Positions 34,377 through 44,186 of a stretch of 64,000 bases of DNA are shown here, one piece after another; the first letter of the stretch is position 1, and every line of letters starts with the position of its first letter. Below the pieces are notes generated by a model. It was not told where the DNA came from. It saw nothing but the letters and a program-made list of their open reading frames with translations, and made no database searches. Source of the DNA: Siphonodentalium dalli (lineage: Eukaryota > Mollusca > Scaphopoda > Gadilida > Siphonodentaliidae); the NCBI GenBank assembly GCA_032622095.1, contig CP136069.1, positions 189,277,122-189,341,121 of the forward strand, in the 5' to 3' direction. A program made the translations under genes and the position numbers.

Positions 34377-37184
34377 ATGGCTGACACGACCAAACAGACT
34401 ACAACAACACGCCACACACACAACTTGCCCACACAAAAACACCCTTTTCACCTACTCCACGTTAACATAAACGGACTATCTGCTAAACGCCAAATTCTTC
34501 AAGAGTACATCACCGACCAACAACCAGACGTTATCGCCATCAACGAAACGAAACTCAACGACAACAGCAGGGTTAGCTTCACCAACTACAAGATCGCCCG
34601 CCGTGACCGTACCGCACACGGTGGCGGGGTCGCTCTCCTCATCCATAAAGACCTGAAACACGCCATGCTCAACACCGACGACCTAGACGAAGAAACCCTG
34701 GCAGTAGAAGTCACCATTCGCAGTGCCAAGACTGCCATCATCGCCACATATAACCCGCCAAACACAGACCTCAGCAATGCCTCCTTCAAACACTTCACAT
34801 CAACCCACCGCCACTGCATCTTCATCGGAGACTACAACGCGAAGCACACCTACTACGGCTGTAAAGATACCAACAGAAACGGTGACCGAATGTTCAACAT
34901 CATCGAAGATCTTGATCTACTCATACTAAACAACATAGACGAACCAACACATCACCACGCGGCGACCAACAAATGGGACATCCTAGACCTAGCCATTGCC
35001 ACTCCATCCATCGCATCTAAAGGAATCATGTGCTATATTGGAGACGACGTATCCAGCGACCACCTACCCGTCCACATAAGATCCAGCAATGCCTCAACCG
35101 ATCGCCACCCGAAAACCCTCCGCCGCAACCTAAATAAAGCCGACTGGGACAGTTTCCGACAGCAACTCACCAACAGCATAGACAATTCACCCATCACATC
35201 AACCAGCGACATTGACGCGACATGCCAGCACCTATCCCAAACCCTCGAATCAGCCCTAGATACAGCATGCCCGAAACAACAAGTCAACACCACAGCATGG
35301 CGAGTCTCCCCCGAAACTCTGAAAATGATCCGACTTAAACGCAAGCTAAGAAGACTACAGCAGAAAAACCCAAACGACATGTACTACCGAAATCTTTACA
35401 ACAACATGAACAGACAAGTCAAAACGGCAGTCAAAAAAGAAAAACAAGCATCCTGGCAGCGGTCGACATCCGAACTCGGCGATAAAAGAATGAACAGAAA
35501 CTTCTGGAGTACCTTCAAATCCCTTACCGGCACAGGAAAAAACAACAACAGCACAGAAAAACCCCTAAAAAAAACCGATGGCAGCCTGACCTCAGGAGAC
35601 AAAGAAAAAGCAGAAGCCTTCGCCGACAACCTTCAAAAAATCCACAACACCCACCAAGGCCCAGCCTACGACGACGCCTTCAAAGCAACTGTAGAAAACC
35701 ACATCAAAGACAACTCCGACCTCTTCAAACCACTTCCAAGTACCACCAACGACCACGATGATGTCTTCCCCGTAGCATCTCCAATCACACAAGACGAAAT
35801 CGCATCTAACCTAAACAAGGGAAAAGGCAACTCAGCACCAGGCAACGACAGCATCACATACGCCATCCTACGACAAGCCCCGCCAGCCTTCTTCGCCAGA
35901 CTACTCCTTCTATTCAACGCCTGCCTGACCATTGGATACTTCCCAACAGCATGGAAAACCGCCGTCGGTATCATGATACCCAAGCCAGAAAAAGACCGCG
36001 CCATTCCCAACAACTATCGACCCATCAGCCTCCTCCAATGTACCGGGAAACTATTCGAAAGAATTATCAGCAGCCGACTACGAGAGCACCTTGAATCCTC
36101 CAACTTTTTCAACCCGTGGCAGCGTGGCTACCGACAAGGCAAAGAAGGCATGGAACACATCGTTCGACTAGCTGAAGACGCCCGACTATCCCTTGGCAAA
36201 AACTGGTTAACAGCTGCAGTATTTATTGACGTTGAGAAGGCCTTCGATTCCGTATGGCACGACGGCCTAAGATACAAGTTCAGCCAGCTCAACATCGCCC
36301 GAAAATACACACGACTAGTATCCTCTTTCCTACAAGATCGTCAACTCAGCGTCCGCATCAACAACGACACATCCAGCCCAGTATTCCTACGCGCCGGAAC
36401 CCCACAAGGATCAGTACTCAGCCCACTCCTCTTCCTGATATACGCCAATGACATACCCACCAACCCAAGAAACAACGTAGAAATCTCACAATTCGCCGAC
36501 GACCTAGGACTCTGGACAACACACAAAAACCCCAGGATCCTACAAAAACGATTACAAAAGACCCTCGACGACTTATCAACATGGTGCTCTAGATGGAGAA
36601 TAAAACTCAACGCCAAGAAAACCCAACTCATCATATTCCACCAGAGAAAAACAACACAGACTATCAACATCAAGATAGACAACGAGACCGTTCAACCATC
36701 CAACCAAGCCATCCTACTAGGAATCACCCTTGACCAACGAATGACCTTCGCCGCGCACATCAAAAAAGTCGCTGACAAAGCCAGAAAAAGAACAAACCTG
36801 CTAAGTTGTCTCAGAGGTACCGACTGGGGAACCAACAGCCAGACCATCATCAACCTCTTCAAACTATACGTCCGCCCAGTAATGGAGTATGGCGCACCCA
36901 TCATAACAGCAGCCTCCAACAGCTCAATCGAAACCCTGCAGAAAGTCCAAAACAAAGCTCTCCGCATCGCTCTACATCAGCCAATCTTCACACCAATCCA
37001 AGCCCTCCACGACGCAGCAGACATACCTACGACGAAACAACGACTAACCGACCTCAGAAACCAGACCCTCGCCAGAATCGACAACAGCCCACTCATCCAA
37101 GAACTCCATCTACGAAACCAGCTGCTCTCCACCAAAAAGACCAAGTCCATCCTAGAAATCGACAACACCGACAGACCCATCTAG
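34377..37184 (+). CDS. Jockey-type ORF2 (APE endonuclease + reverse transcriptase)
   Basis: 935 codons, start ACCATGG, uninterrupted. The protein nicks target DNA and reverse-transcribes the element RNA (target-primed reverse transcription). Endonuclease motifs: HVNINGL (about 28-34), INETKL with catalytic Glu57, GDYNA (151-155), SDHLPV (227-232). RT motifs: NNYRPISLL (about 545), FIDVEKAFDSVW (616-627), GTPQGSVLSPLLF (674-686), FADD (706-709). Length and motif order match complete Jockey-clade ORF2 proteins. With ORF1's start codon damaged, this copy might still supply ORF2 protein but is probably not fully autonomous. Confidence 0.92.
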   Translation: MADTTKQTTTTRHTHNLPTQKHPFHLLHVNINGLSAKRQILQEYITDQQPDVIAINETKLNDNSRVSFTNYKIARRDRTAHGGGVALLIHKDLKHAMLNTDDLDEETLAVEVTIRSAKTAIIATYNPPNTDLSNASFKHFTSTHRHCIFIGDYNAKHTYYGCKDTNRNGDRMFNIIEDLDLLILNNIDEPTHHHAATNKWDILDLAIATPSIASKGIMCYIGDDVSSDHLPVHIRSSNASTDRHPKTLRRNLNKADWDSFRQQLTNSIDNSPITSTSDIDATCQHLSQTLESALDTACPKQQVNTTAWRVSPETLKMIRLKRKLRRLQQKNPNDMYYRNLYNNMNRQVKTAVKKEKQASWQRSTSELGDKRMNRNFWSTFKSLTGTGKNNNSTEKPLKKTDGSLTSGDKEKAEAFADNLQKIHNTHQGPAYDDAFKATVENHIKDNSDLFKPLPSTTNDHDDVFPVASPITQDEIASNLNKGKGNSAPGNDSITYAILRQAPPAFFARLLLLFNACLTIGYFPTAWKTAVGIMIPKPEKDRAIPNNYRPISLLQCTGKLFERIISSRLREHLESSNFFNPWQRGYRQGKEGMEHIVRLAEDARLSLGKNWLTAAVFIDVEKAFDSVWHDGLRYKFSQLNIARKYTRLVSSFLQDRQLSVRINNDTSSPVFLRAGTPQGSVLSPLLFLIYANDIPTNPRNNVEISQFADDLGLWTTHKNPRILQKRLQKTLDDLSTWCSRWRIKLNAKKTQLIIFHQRKTTQTINIKIDNETVQPSNQAILLGITLDQRMTFAAHIKKVADKARKRTNLLSCLRGTDWGTNSQTIINLFKLYVRPVMEYGAPIITAASNSSIETLQKVQNKALRIALHQPIFTPIQALHDAADIPTTKQRLTDLRNQTLARIDNSPLIQELHLRNQLLSTKKTKSILEIDNTDRPI

Positions 37185-37405
37185 ATCCCATACAACCGTC
37201 AACCAAGCCAACCAACAGCCAAATCCAACAGCCTCGACTCCTCCACCACGCTTCCACTGCTTTGCCTCCAAATACAACAGCCTCAACAACCGATTTTCAT
37301 CGAAGAATTAAAGAAAGGGTGAAGGGAACTGCACAATGCATTCCGACCATCCTAACCGGCCTGCGGCCGGAAACTACACAACAGAGACAGTAGCATCACA
37401 AATGC

Positions 37406-38660
37406 TCTGGCAGCAAGTGGAGCGAACAAGTCAGATTTTATTTGGCTCTATTAGTTCCTTGTCTTGTCAGAGCGTCGGTACGAGTGATTTGAGCGGTCTG
37501 TAACCTTAATTGGAAGCAACCGCCCTCGTGCTGATGCCGGCGAGTGAGACGGTTTTGGATTAGGCTTAGTGCGACGGACAATGGAGATAATCCCTGACGC
37601 CGCGTTAGCAGCGATAGAGAGATCTCAAATTGCGGATATTGTTAGCTGGAATCTCCAGTCTAACAGAGGCTATTTGACTCTCTGCGTTGAATTCTGGACG
37701 GGAGATGCTGGAAACCAGATATCTTCCACCCGGAGCAAGACCAAGACCAGCCGTACCATGAAAGAGGAGCCTCCTAAGAAGAAGACACCAGCTCGAAGGA
37801 GAAGGGACGCAGCCAGACGGGCGAAATGGAAGAAGAAGATGGGGGCGACCGTTGATCGACCGGTCACCCCTCCCCGTGTGGTTCAGCCATCCAGTGTCAC
37901 AGCCGGTAGGCCGGAGTTGTCTGAGAGACGCCCAGACGACCCGGCCCGCATGGAGACAGGTGACATCAGACCAGCTAGCAGGGACTCCGTAGATCTGCCG
38001 GAGGTCCCTGCTGTCGGCACAGAGACGAGCGGAGACAGGGACGCGGATACCACCCCCGATGTCCCTGCCGCCAATTTCGACGTGGAGATGGAAACACCAC
38101 CCAGCCTTTCTCCACCAGGGGCGGATAGCACCATCTCCGCCCCTCCGACGCCGAGGTGTGACGTGAAGCCGGCGTCGCCAACACCAGATCAGGTCGACCA
38201 AGAGCGTGATGACCTCGCAGATGCGATTCGTGAACACCACGCAGCAGGAATGAAATATCCAATCAACAATCGCGAATTCTTCCTGCTGAGGGATCACCAT
38301 GTTTACAGAGGACCTGACGAGCTGGACACTGCACAAGGCATCATCAAAATTCAAGGAGAGAATATACTCTGTTCTAAACGCCCTCCTCGACGGGAAAGCC
38401 AGGAAAAATCAGAAGAAAAATCCAGTTCCGACTCAGACACAGCCACAGCATAAACAACAACAATACCAAACCGACGAAAAAGGAAAGCAAACAAGACTAA
38501 AAAAAAAAAAAATAGATCATTTTCATTTTCATCTCACCGATTCATGCCTATGTTACACCATACCATGTTTCAATTAAAATTGGGTTGTAGGAGAGGGGTT
38601 CCGCCCCTTTCAAATCTTCCCGGGAAAGTTTCCCAAACCCCCCATAGTAAATAGTAAAAA
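37406..38660 (+). mobile_element. ORF-bearing cassette flanked by a 14-bp duplication
   Basis: AGCATCACAAATGC occurs directly outside both ends (37392-37405, 38661-38674). The right end is preceded by 'TAGTAAATAGTAAAAA', a retroposon-like tail. Base use is balanced G+C-rich, unlike the A/C-biased Jockey DNA on its left, which supports a separate origin. It contains a 5' leader, one ORF (37581-38453) and a 3' region with an A12 run. It may be an ORF1-only non-autonomous retroposon. The alternative is that it is a third ORF of the Jockey element. Confidence 0.55.
37581..38453 (+). CDS. Unknown 290-aa Pro-rich protein
   Basis: ATG at 37581 is chosen because the frame's upstream four codons begin with GTG. 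No family recognised. Layout: about 50 N-terminal residues (MEIIPDAALAAIERSQ...), a strongly basic patch (KKKTPARRRRDAARRAKWKK) that could be a nuclear-localisation or RNA-binding segment, an acidic/Pro-rich middle, then a compact C-terminal module (about 210-270) with YPINNREFFLLRDHHVYRG and TAQGIIKIQGENILC, and a Ser/Glu-rich end. An identical copy is at 45951-46823. The large minus-strand frames opposite it are shadows. A gag-like role is possible but not shown by the sequence. Confidence 0.5.
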   Translation: MEIIPDAALAAIERSQIADIVSWNLQSNRGYLTLCVEFWTGDAGNQISSTRSKTKTSRTMKEEPPKKKTPARRRRDAARRAKWKKKMGATVDRPVTPPRVVQPSSVTAGRPELSERRPDDPARMETGDIRPASRDSVDLPEVPAVGTETSGDRDADTTPDVPAANFDVEMETPPSLSPPGADSTISAPPTPRCDVKPASPTPDQVDQERDDLADAIREHHAAGMKYPINNREFFLLRDHHVYRGPDELDTAQGIIKIQGENILCSKRPPRRESQEKSEEKSSSDSDTATA

Positions 38661-38674
38661 AGCATCACAAATGC

Positions 38675-41343
38675 AAACATATATACAAATACTAACATGG
38701 ACAAAATATTACATAATAACAAGGAACTATCCAAAATATTTACAGTTAGTTTTGGCACGCACATAATGCAAAGTCACACATGTACACCGCAGTCACACAG
38801 AGACATCCACTAACATTGACATATATACACCTGTTATACCCAGCATCACACACATTCTCTCACACTCTCCCATACACAAGCGCACTCACTCTCGCACGCA
38901 CGCGCATGTTAACCACTCATACAAACATTCACACAAAATAACAGATGAGAGAATACTACATGCACTAGCTGCTTCTATTGGTTGTTATACTAAATTGGTT
39001 GTTGATCGGGTATAATGGTCTCCGAATAGCGGCTATCATTTTGAAGGTGGAAGCAATACCATAGCTTTATGCTCGCTTTTGCAAAGAATAGTAAGACGAA
39101 ATGAAAAGAGTTAGTTCCATCTTCAAGAACTTCACAGGGAACTTTCCCCAAAAATACTGCTAGTTGTGAGCACTTAGGTAGAGAATCTAGGAATATGAAG
39201 ACGTTTATTCCGAATGTGTTGATGATATCATACCAGATTACGTTGCGTGAATTTGCAATAGATGCACATTCTATTAATACATGATTAATTAAGCACCGGT
39301 ATGGCTTGTTACATAATTTACAACACCCACTATCACCATAAGCTGTGTGAGCTATCAACCGGACAAGAAAGAGATAAGTGAATTTCTCCTCCGGATATAG
39401 CCTACACGTTCGCCATATGAGCGAAGATGTCAGAGAGGCTTGCATTAGCCCATATTGTCTTAAGTTATTTTCAGCAGTTATGGAAGATCTCCACCGTTCG
39501 TCGTCTGATTTGTGAACTTCAGTTTTCACAGTATGTTTCCAGGACTCTTTAGAGGGAAATGTACCAGTCTGTGCAAAGACTGCGAGGTACTCGTATAAGT
39601 TGTATTTATGTAAAACATGGACTATATCTGCAATGAATGATTTCTGATTAGAACATAATTCAATAATATAACTGTGCAATCTCATCAGAAATAACATTTT
39701 GGCAGTTTTACAAACATCAAGCCTACACAATGTAGCAAATAGACTCAGCTTTCTTTTGTCGATGAATGATGTAAGTTCACTGCAACCTACGAGACCCTGT
39801 ACAATACATGTGCGAGTATGCGCCGGAAAACCTTGCATATGTTTGAGACAGAAGCGGTGAGCCTTTTCGAGAAAGGTATAATCAGTATTAGACAAGCCCC
39901 ATATTAGCTCGCTACCGTACAGGGCCTTGAGGATCACAATTGACTTATATATTTTAAGACAGCTGTCTGGAGTTATGCCTCCAGCATAAACGCCTGCATT
40001 TGTCAAGGATAGATAGGTCCCTCTAAGTTTTGTGCAAACACTGTTGACCAGTTTAGAATTGAAGCTAAATTTTTCTATATTGATGCCCAAGTGTTTTCCA
40101 GATGAGACTTCTTCGATAATGGTATTGCCAAATTGCCATGAACGCTGGGCTTTAGCAAATTCTTTTTGCGATTCATTAAATACTATTATGAAAGTTTTCG
40201 ACGAGTTATATAAGTATCTCCATTTTGTACTATACTTCAGACATACAGAACATAGTGTGGTAAGTCCTGTTTCAGATAATGACAGCAAGGCCATGTCATC
40301 TGCCTGTACTGGCGATGTGCAGTTTATTCCATTCAGACGAAGTCCACAGGAGGAATTTGCAAGATCTTCAATTAGATCGTCCACATATATCATATACAAT
40401 AGAGGCGATAGAATTGACCCATGTCTGGCTCCCTGCAGGATATCGAACCAGTCGGATGTAGATTGCCTATATTTCACACAACATTTTATACCAGATAAGA
40501 GTGATTTGAATACATGCCACATTTGGCCATCAAAGCCCCTCTTGTGCAATTTCAACATCAATCCATTTAGCCACACAGAATCAAAAGCTTTACGTACGTC
40601 TAAAAAACAAGAGAATAATTTACTATGTGATTCTTTGGTATATGTTATGCACTCCTGTAATAAATATGATGTTGCCATGCAACTAACACCGCGTTGGAAT
40701 CCATGCTGTAGTGAATTGACTGTTATTAGAGTTGGTGTGTATGTTTGCATGCGCACAAGAAGGACTTTTTCAAATAATTTATATAATGAAGGCATAATGG
40801 TGATAGGTCTGTAACTATCAAATGCATGCATGGGCTTTTTGCCACCTTTGTGCAAAGAAATCATTACTCCTTTCTTTGCACTCTCAGGTACATGTGCATA
40901 TTGTAGCATTTTACTGTACATATAACTTAGCCTATGCATGAGTGGCGAGCCACTATATATGATGTGCTCATTGGCTATTAAGTCATATCCCATTGCCTTA
41001 TTTTTATTGAGCTTTGGGATAACATTGGTCAGCTCCGATTCAGTAATGGGATTGCAAAGAACTTCGTCTACAGTATTTGTTGAGTTTGATTTTTCCCGCG
41101 AAGATACGAAATTGTTCACAAATTCAAAGTGGACTGAGTCAAAACTCTCATCTTGCATGGGCAGAAACAAGTTTGCGTAATATGAGCCCCATGCCTTTGA
41201 TATGTCGCAATTGCTGCGGAGCGTTTCTCCATTATGTATGAAATGCGGCGATGAAAGAGTATTACGCATTTTGCGTTTTGCATTAAAAATGCGGAAAAAT
41301 TTATCCTGATCAACTTCTGCGCATTTGTCAATTTCTGCATCAC
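38675..41343 (-). mobile_element. 5'-truncated APE-type non-LTR element, body
   Basis: Runs on the minus strand from the truncation at 41343 through the RT ORF to the 3' UTR. The 3' terminus is at 32594-32655, displaced by the Jockey-type element and ORF cassette. The frame is open up to the truncation point (upstream of the first ATG it reads KFFRIFNAKRK), so the copy lost its ORF1, endonuclease and the start of ORF2, the usual outcome of incomplete reverse transcription. Confidence 0.75.
38990..41269 (-). CDS. Reverse transcriptase (5'-truncated ORF2)
   Basis: 759 codons without a stop. RT motifs: DSYRPITIMP (about 151-160), FLDVRKAFDSVW (222-233), QGARHGSILSPLLYMIYVDDL (279-299), catalytic ADD in VQADDMALLS (321-330). 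The residue before ADD is Gln where Phe or Tyr is usual. Near the C-terminus CCKLCNKPYR...NHVLIEC forms a CCHC knuckle. The first ATG is internal to the original protein. Related to the elements at 54932 and 61715 by the shared EHIIY, LHKGG, LQHGF and CFLD blocks. An antisense frame of 260 codons (40032-40814) is a shadow. Exact second copy at 47361-49640. Confidence 0.85.
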   Translation of the reverse strand: MRNTLSSPHFIHNGETLRSNCDISKAWGSYYANLFLPMQDESFDSVHFEFVNNFVSSREKSNSTNTVDEVLCNPITESELTNVIPKLNKNKAMGYDLIANEHIIYSGSPLMHRLSYMYSKMLQYAHVPESAKKGVMISLHKGGKKPMHAFDSYRPITIMPSLYKLFEKVLLVRMQTYTPTLITVNSLQHGFQRGVSCMATSYLLQECITYTKESHSKLFSCFLDVRKAFDSVWLNGLMLKLHKRGFDGQMWHVFKSLLSGIKCCVKYRQSTSDWFDILQGARHGSILSPLLYMIYVDDLIEDLANSSCGLRLNGINCTSPVQADDMALLSLSETGLTTLCSVCLKYSTKWRYLYNSSKTFIIVFNESQKEFAKAQRSWQFGNTIIEEVSSGKHLGINIEKFSFNSKLVNSVCTKLRGTYLSLTNAGVYAGGITPDSCLKIYKSIVILKALYGSELIWGLSNTDYTFLEKAHRFCLKHMQGFPAHTRTCIVQGLVGCSELTSFIDKRKLSLFATLCRLDVCKTAKMLFLMRLHSYIIELCSNQKSFIADIVHVLHKYNLYEYLAVFAQTGTFPSKESWKHTVKTEVHKSDDERWRSSITAENNLRQYGLMQASLTSSLIWRTCRLYPEEKFTYLFLVRLIAHTAYGDSGCCKLCNKPYRCLINHVLIECASIANSRNVIWYDIINTFGINVFIFLDSLPKCSQLAVFLGKVPCEVLEDGTNSFHFVLLFFAKASIKLWYCFHLQNDSRYSETIIPDQQPI

Positions 41344-42007
41344 ATTAAATATAGTCATACAAAGTAAATATAGAGCGATTGCGTTGGGTTAATATTAGTA
41401 TTAGAGTTTTCGGGTTGAGTTGGTAATTTTAATACATAACATGTATCGTGTTGCCATGGCAACTGATAGCGAAAATATCGCAAAATTACCAGTTTCGAAT
41501 TAAAATGATAGGGCTTGCGAATAATTTATCAGAATTAATTCCACCAACAGGTCCTATATCAGAAATTCATTCACTTCGAAGAAAAAATATTGACTTATAT
41601 GATTATATGAGAGAGAGAGAGAAAATATATTGTAAATGGCGAAAAAAAATAGACGAAATGGCGAAAAAATTAGACGAAATGGCGAAAAAATTGCCACCCA
41701 AATATGTCCAGACATGGTGGCGATTATAAACACACCAGCTTAATCCTCGGTCTAAGTATTGGATAGATCATCTCAACGAGTGTCTTCATAATTAAGACGA
41801 CCGGCGTGCGTCTTGTTTTGGGATTGATAAACTCTACTCACTCGCGCTCCGTGCTCGTGAGTAGGGTTTATCACCCACAAACAAGACGCGCGCCGGTCAT
41901 CTTAATTATGAAGACACGAGTGAGATGATGTATCCAATTTAGACGATGTATTCATAAACACAGTGATAACGGGACGATTAATTAAATGTGTTTCACGGGA
42001 TTAATAT
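41343..42007 (+). repeat. Flanking direct repeat A, right copy
   Basis: 665 bp, about 1-2% different from 31921-32593, continuing on its right into the original locus (GAACTCGCCAG). Contains an open frame of 93 codons (41448-41729; MLPWQLIAKISQ..., with a repeated IDEMAKKLDEMAKK) and the long hairpin (41750-41944). The left copy has the same frame interrupted. I do not recognise the peptide and doubt that it is a gene. Confidence 0.85.
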
Positions 42008-42172
42008 GAACTCGCCAGTTTACAAGTCATTATATCGAAAGTAACCTCATGGACGATCAACGGTGAAACGCCCAATTCTGCGATAGTAGCTGGAACAAAT
42101 ATTTGAAGATAAGAGAGCTGACCCATCTATATCAGACTTGCGGTGAGCAAAGTTATATTTAAAACGTATTTA

Positions 42173-42545
42173 TAGGGATGTGTCTAGAATGTCTCCGTTG
42201 AGGTGTAATTGGAATTTATAGCTGCACCTCATTTGATTTGAACAATGTCCTTAACTTGGGAAATTCTATTTGCACCCTCTATCTATCTGTTGGAAATTTC
42301 TAATAGCTAACCGGGCACAACTGTAAGGTTAGGAATTTCCAACTGATGCCAATTTAGTCACGACCAATTTCACACCACTATAAATAGTGGTTGAAATATT
42401 TAACTATGAAATCATTTGCAACCTGTTTTCGATGAGAAATCTCCAACTGCATGATGGTGTGTTAGGGTTGAAACTTGCAACCAGTTGTTGAATATTTTTA
42501 CCAAACTTTGTGGGGGGGGGGGGGGGGCGCGTCACCGCATCCGTG
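42173..42545. mobile_element. hAT-like MITE, small copy
   Basis: Left end TAGGGATGTGTCTAGAATG and right end ...CATCCGTG are degenerate versions of the 24489 element's TIR. The flanks CGTATTTA (42165-42172) and CGTATATA (42546-42553) form an 8-bp duplication with one mismatch. The interior retains 'GGAATTTCCAACTGATG'. A G16 run lies near the right end. Copy in the second duplication unit: 50544-50909, with G9. Confidence 0.75.
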
Positions 42546-44186
42546 CGTATATAGAACTCATTTCGTCAATGTTTTATAATGTTTCTCCAGCCGCAACATA
42601 CATGTAAGTTGCATGGAGGTGTGTGACCACTTACTATATTGTTCAGCCCAATAGCAGGACATTCTGCAAACATATACTTTGTATTAATTTATGCGTGAGA
42701 AAACGAAGTGACATTGGCGAAATTAGTTCAATATACAGCTTTTTCATCGAAATTAGTTTTATTTTGTTCGACCTCCCCCCCCCATTTCCCCATACCCAGA
42801 ATGTCATTCGCGCTAGTGTTATGTAATTAAGCAACCAACCGACAATCTGAAAATTCGAGCGTGGGTACAACTCGCACCTATACTATGTAATGGACCTATC
42901 CCTACGCCCCGCCCACCTGTAGGCTGCATGGTTACTGTTACTACGCACCACAAGCCATCTCAATTCCGCTATCTCTTCAGTGCTAAAATAGCTTCCGATG
43001 AGAAAGGACTGTGTTGTTAAATGCCATGTAACACGATAATATAGTTCGTTCTTAATATCACGATTTTTAGATACCTTTGTGTGAAAATATGCAACATGTA
43101 AAAGTGACTGTCGTTAGATATAAACAAAAATAGAACCAGTTTTTAAACAAAAACAGGTGTGATTGTTAGGCCACTTCCGATAAACAACAAAGATAGATGT
43201 TTAGGCGCATACTTTGAATCAAACGGTGTAAATGAAGCCATTATGAAACTTCAATATCAAATAGCAAATTTAATATCGAAGCTATGCTAATGGTTCACAC
43301 CTTGATGAAATAAATCAAACGGGGGTGTACATGGGGTAATTAATCTATAATCCCTCTTTTGTCGAAATAAATATAACGATATCAGTTTACCATACACGAG
43401 CGTCCTGAATGAACCCTGGTGACATCAGGCCGGATGCAAAGGATTATCAAATAATGGCCTTTTTAAATTCCACTACTTTTTTTTCGGGAATAAAGTACAT
43501 TAAAGAAAACGCCGACTATCATGGAGTCAGTTACATGTTGCCATGTCGAGGCAACAATGGCACAAAGTGAACTTGTTCGGTGAAGGTTGCGTGTATACAC
43601 CGCGAAGCACGTGCAATGTGTGAAATTTCGTTGCTATTCTTTTGGAAAACATCTGTTGATTCTCATTTACACGTACATTGTCGGAGGAAGCTTTAGATTC
43701 TCAAATGGATTCAGTAAGATCGACGTTCGCACGAAATCCTACAGGTTAGTGTGAATAGCAGACATTCGAACTCAATATTACCACGATGTTATAACAGAGT
43801 TATCGTTCCTACGGTGTATATGTCTTTCACATCGCTCTGTTAAATTTCTAAAATTTCTCACAAATGTGTCTCCGTGACCATCTTGGTCGTTTCCCGGGGT
43901 CAGATGGACCCCGATGGACTGCTGATATCCATGTGTTTGTTAGCCGATTGTGACTTTCTATGCTGAGTAAAGCTGTCCCAACCCATTGTTTATGTCGCCA
44001 TTTTCTTACCGTCTTTGTTCGTAACCTGTAATTATGTACTAGGCGAACAACACCTAATCAGTGGGAATCAGGCCAGGTACTGGAAGGTGTGATAAACAAT
44101 TAATCTGAACAATTAACGGTGTAGCGTGAAGTGATTGACCAGTTGATGAGTAATGCCTGTTCGCCTGTGATAATAACCGCTATTCA
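42546..44186. other. Upstream region of the ORF1 below; no gene recognised
   Basis: No supported gene. The last several hundred bases before 44187 probably include the 5' UTR of the retrotransposon whose ORF1 starts there, but I cannot place its 5' end. The same sequence recurs at 50910-52551. Confidence 0.4.

Larger units (their letters stand above)
32667..37386 (+). mobile_element. Jockey-type non-LTR retrotransposon
   Basis: About 4.7 kb: 5' UTR, gag-like ORF1, ORF2 with APE endonuclease and reverse transcriptase, and an A/C-rich 3' UTR. The boundaries rest on an 11-base repeat ACAGTAGCATC at 32656-32666 and 37387-37397, which may be a target duplication. No poly-A tail sits at this 3' limit, so the end is tentative. 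The coding strand is strongly A/C-biased, unlike the other elements here. The last 57 codons of ORF2 and everything downstream are repeated at 45381 by the 8.37-kb tandem duplication. Confidence 0.7.

Noticed and set aside
37605-38354. 249-codon minus-strand frame (also 45975-46724)
   Set aside because: Opposite the 290-aa ORF in G+C-rich DNA; no motif. The sense frame has the more protein-like layout, though neither is proven.
40032-40814. 260-codon plus-strand frame (also 48403-49185)
   Set aside because: Antisense shadow of the RT on the minus strand, which has clear catalytic motifs.
41448-41729. 93-codon frame in repeat A as a gene
   Set aside because: Frameshifted in the left copy, no recognised family; kept only as a note under the repeat.
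31921-42007. Repeat A as long terminal repeats of an LTR element
   Set aside because: The enclosed RT is APE/non-LTR type and 5'-truncated, and A lacks TG...CA ends, primer-binding site and polypurine tract.
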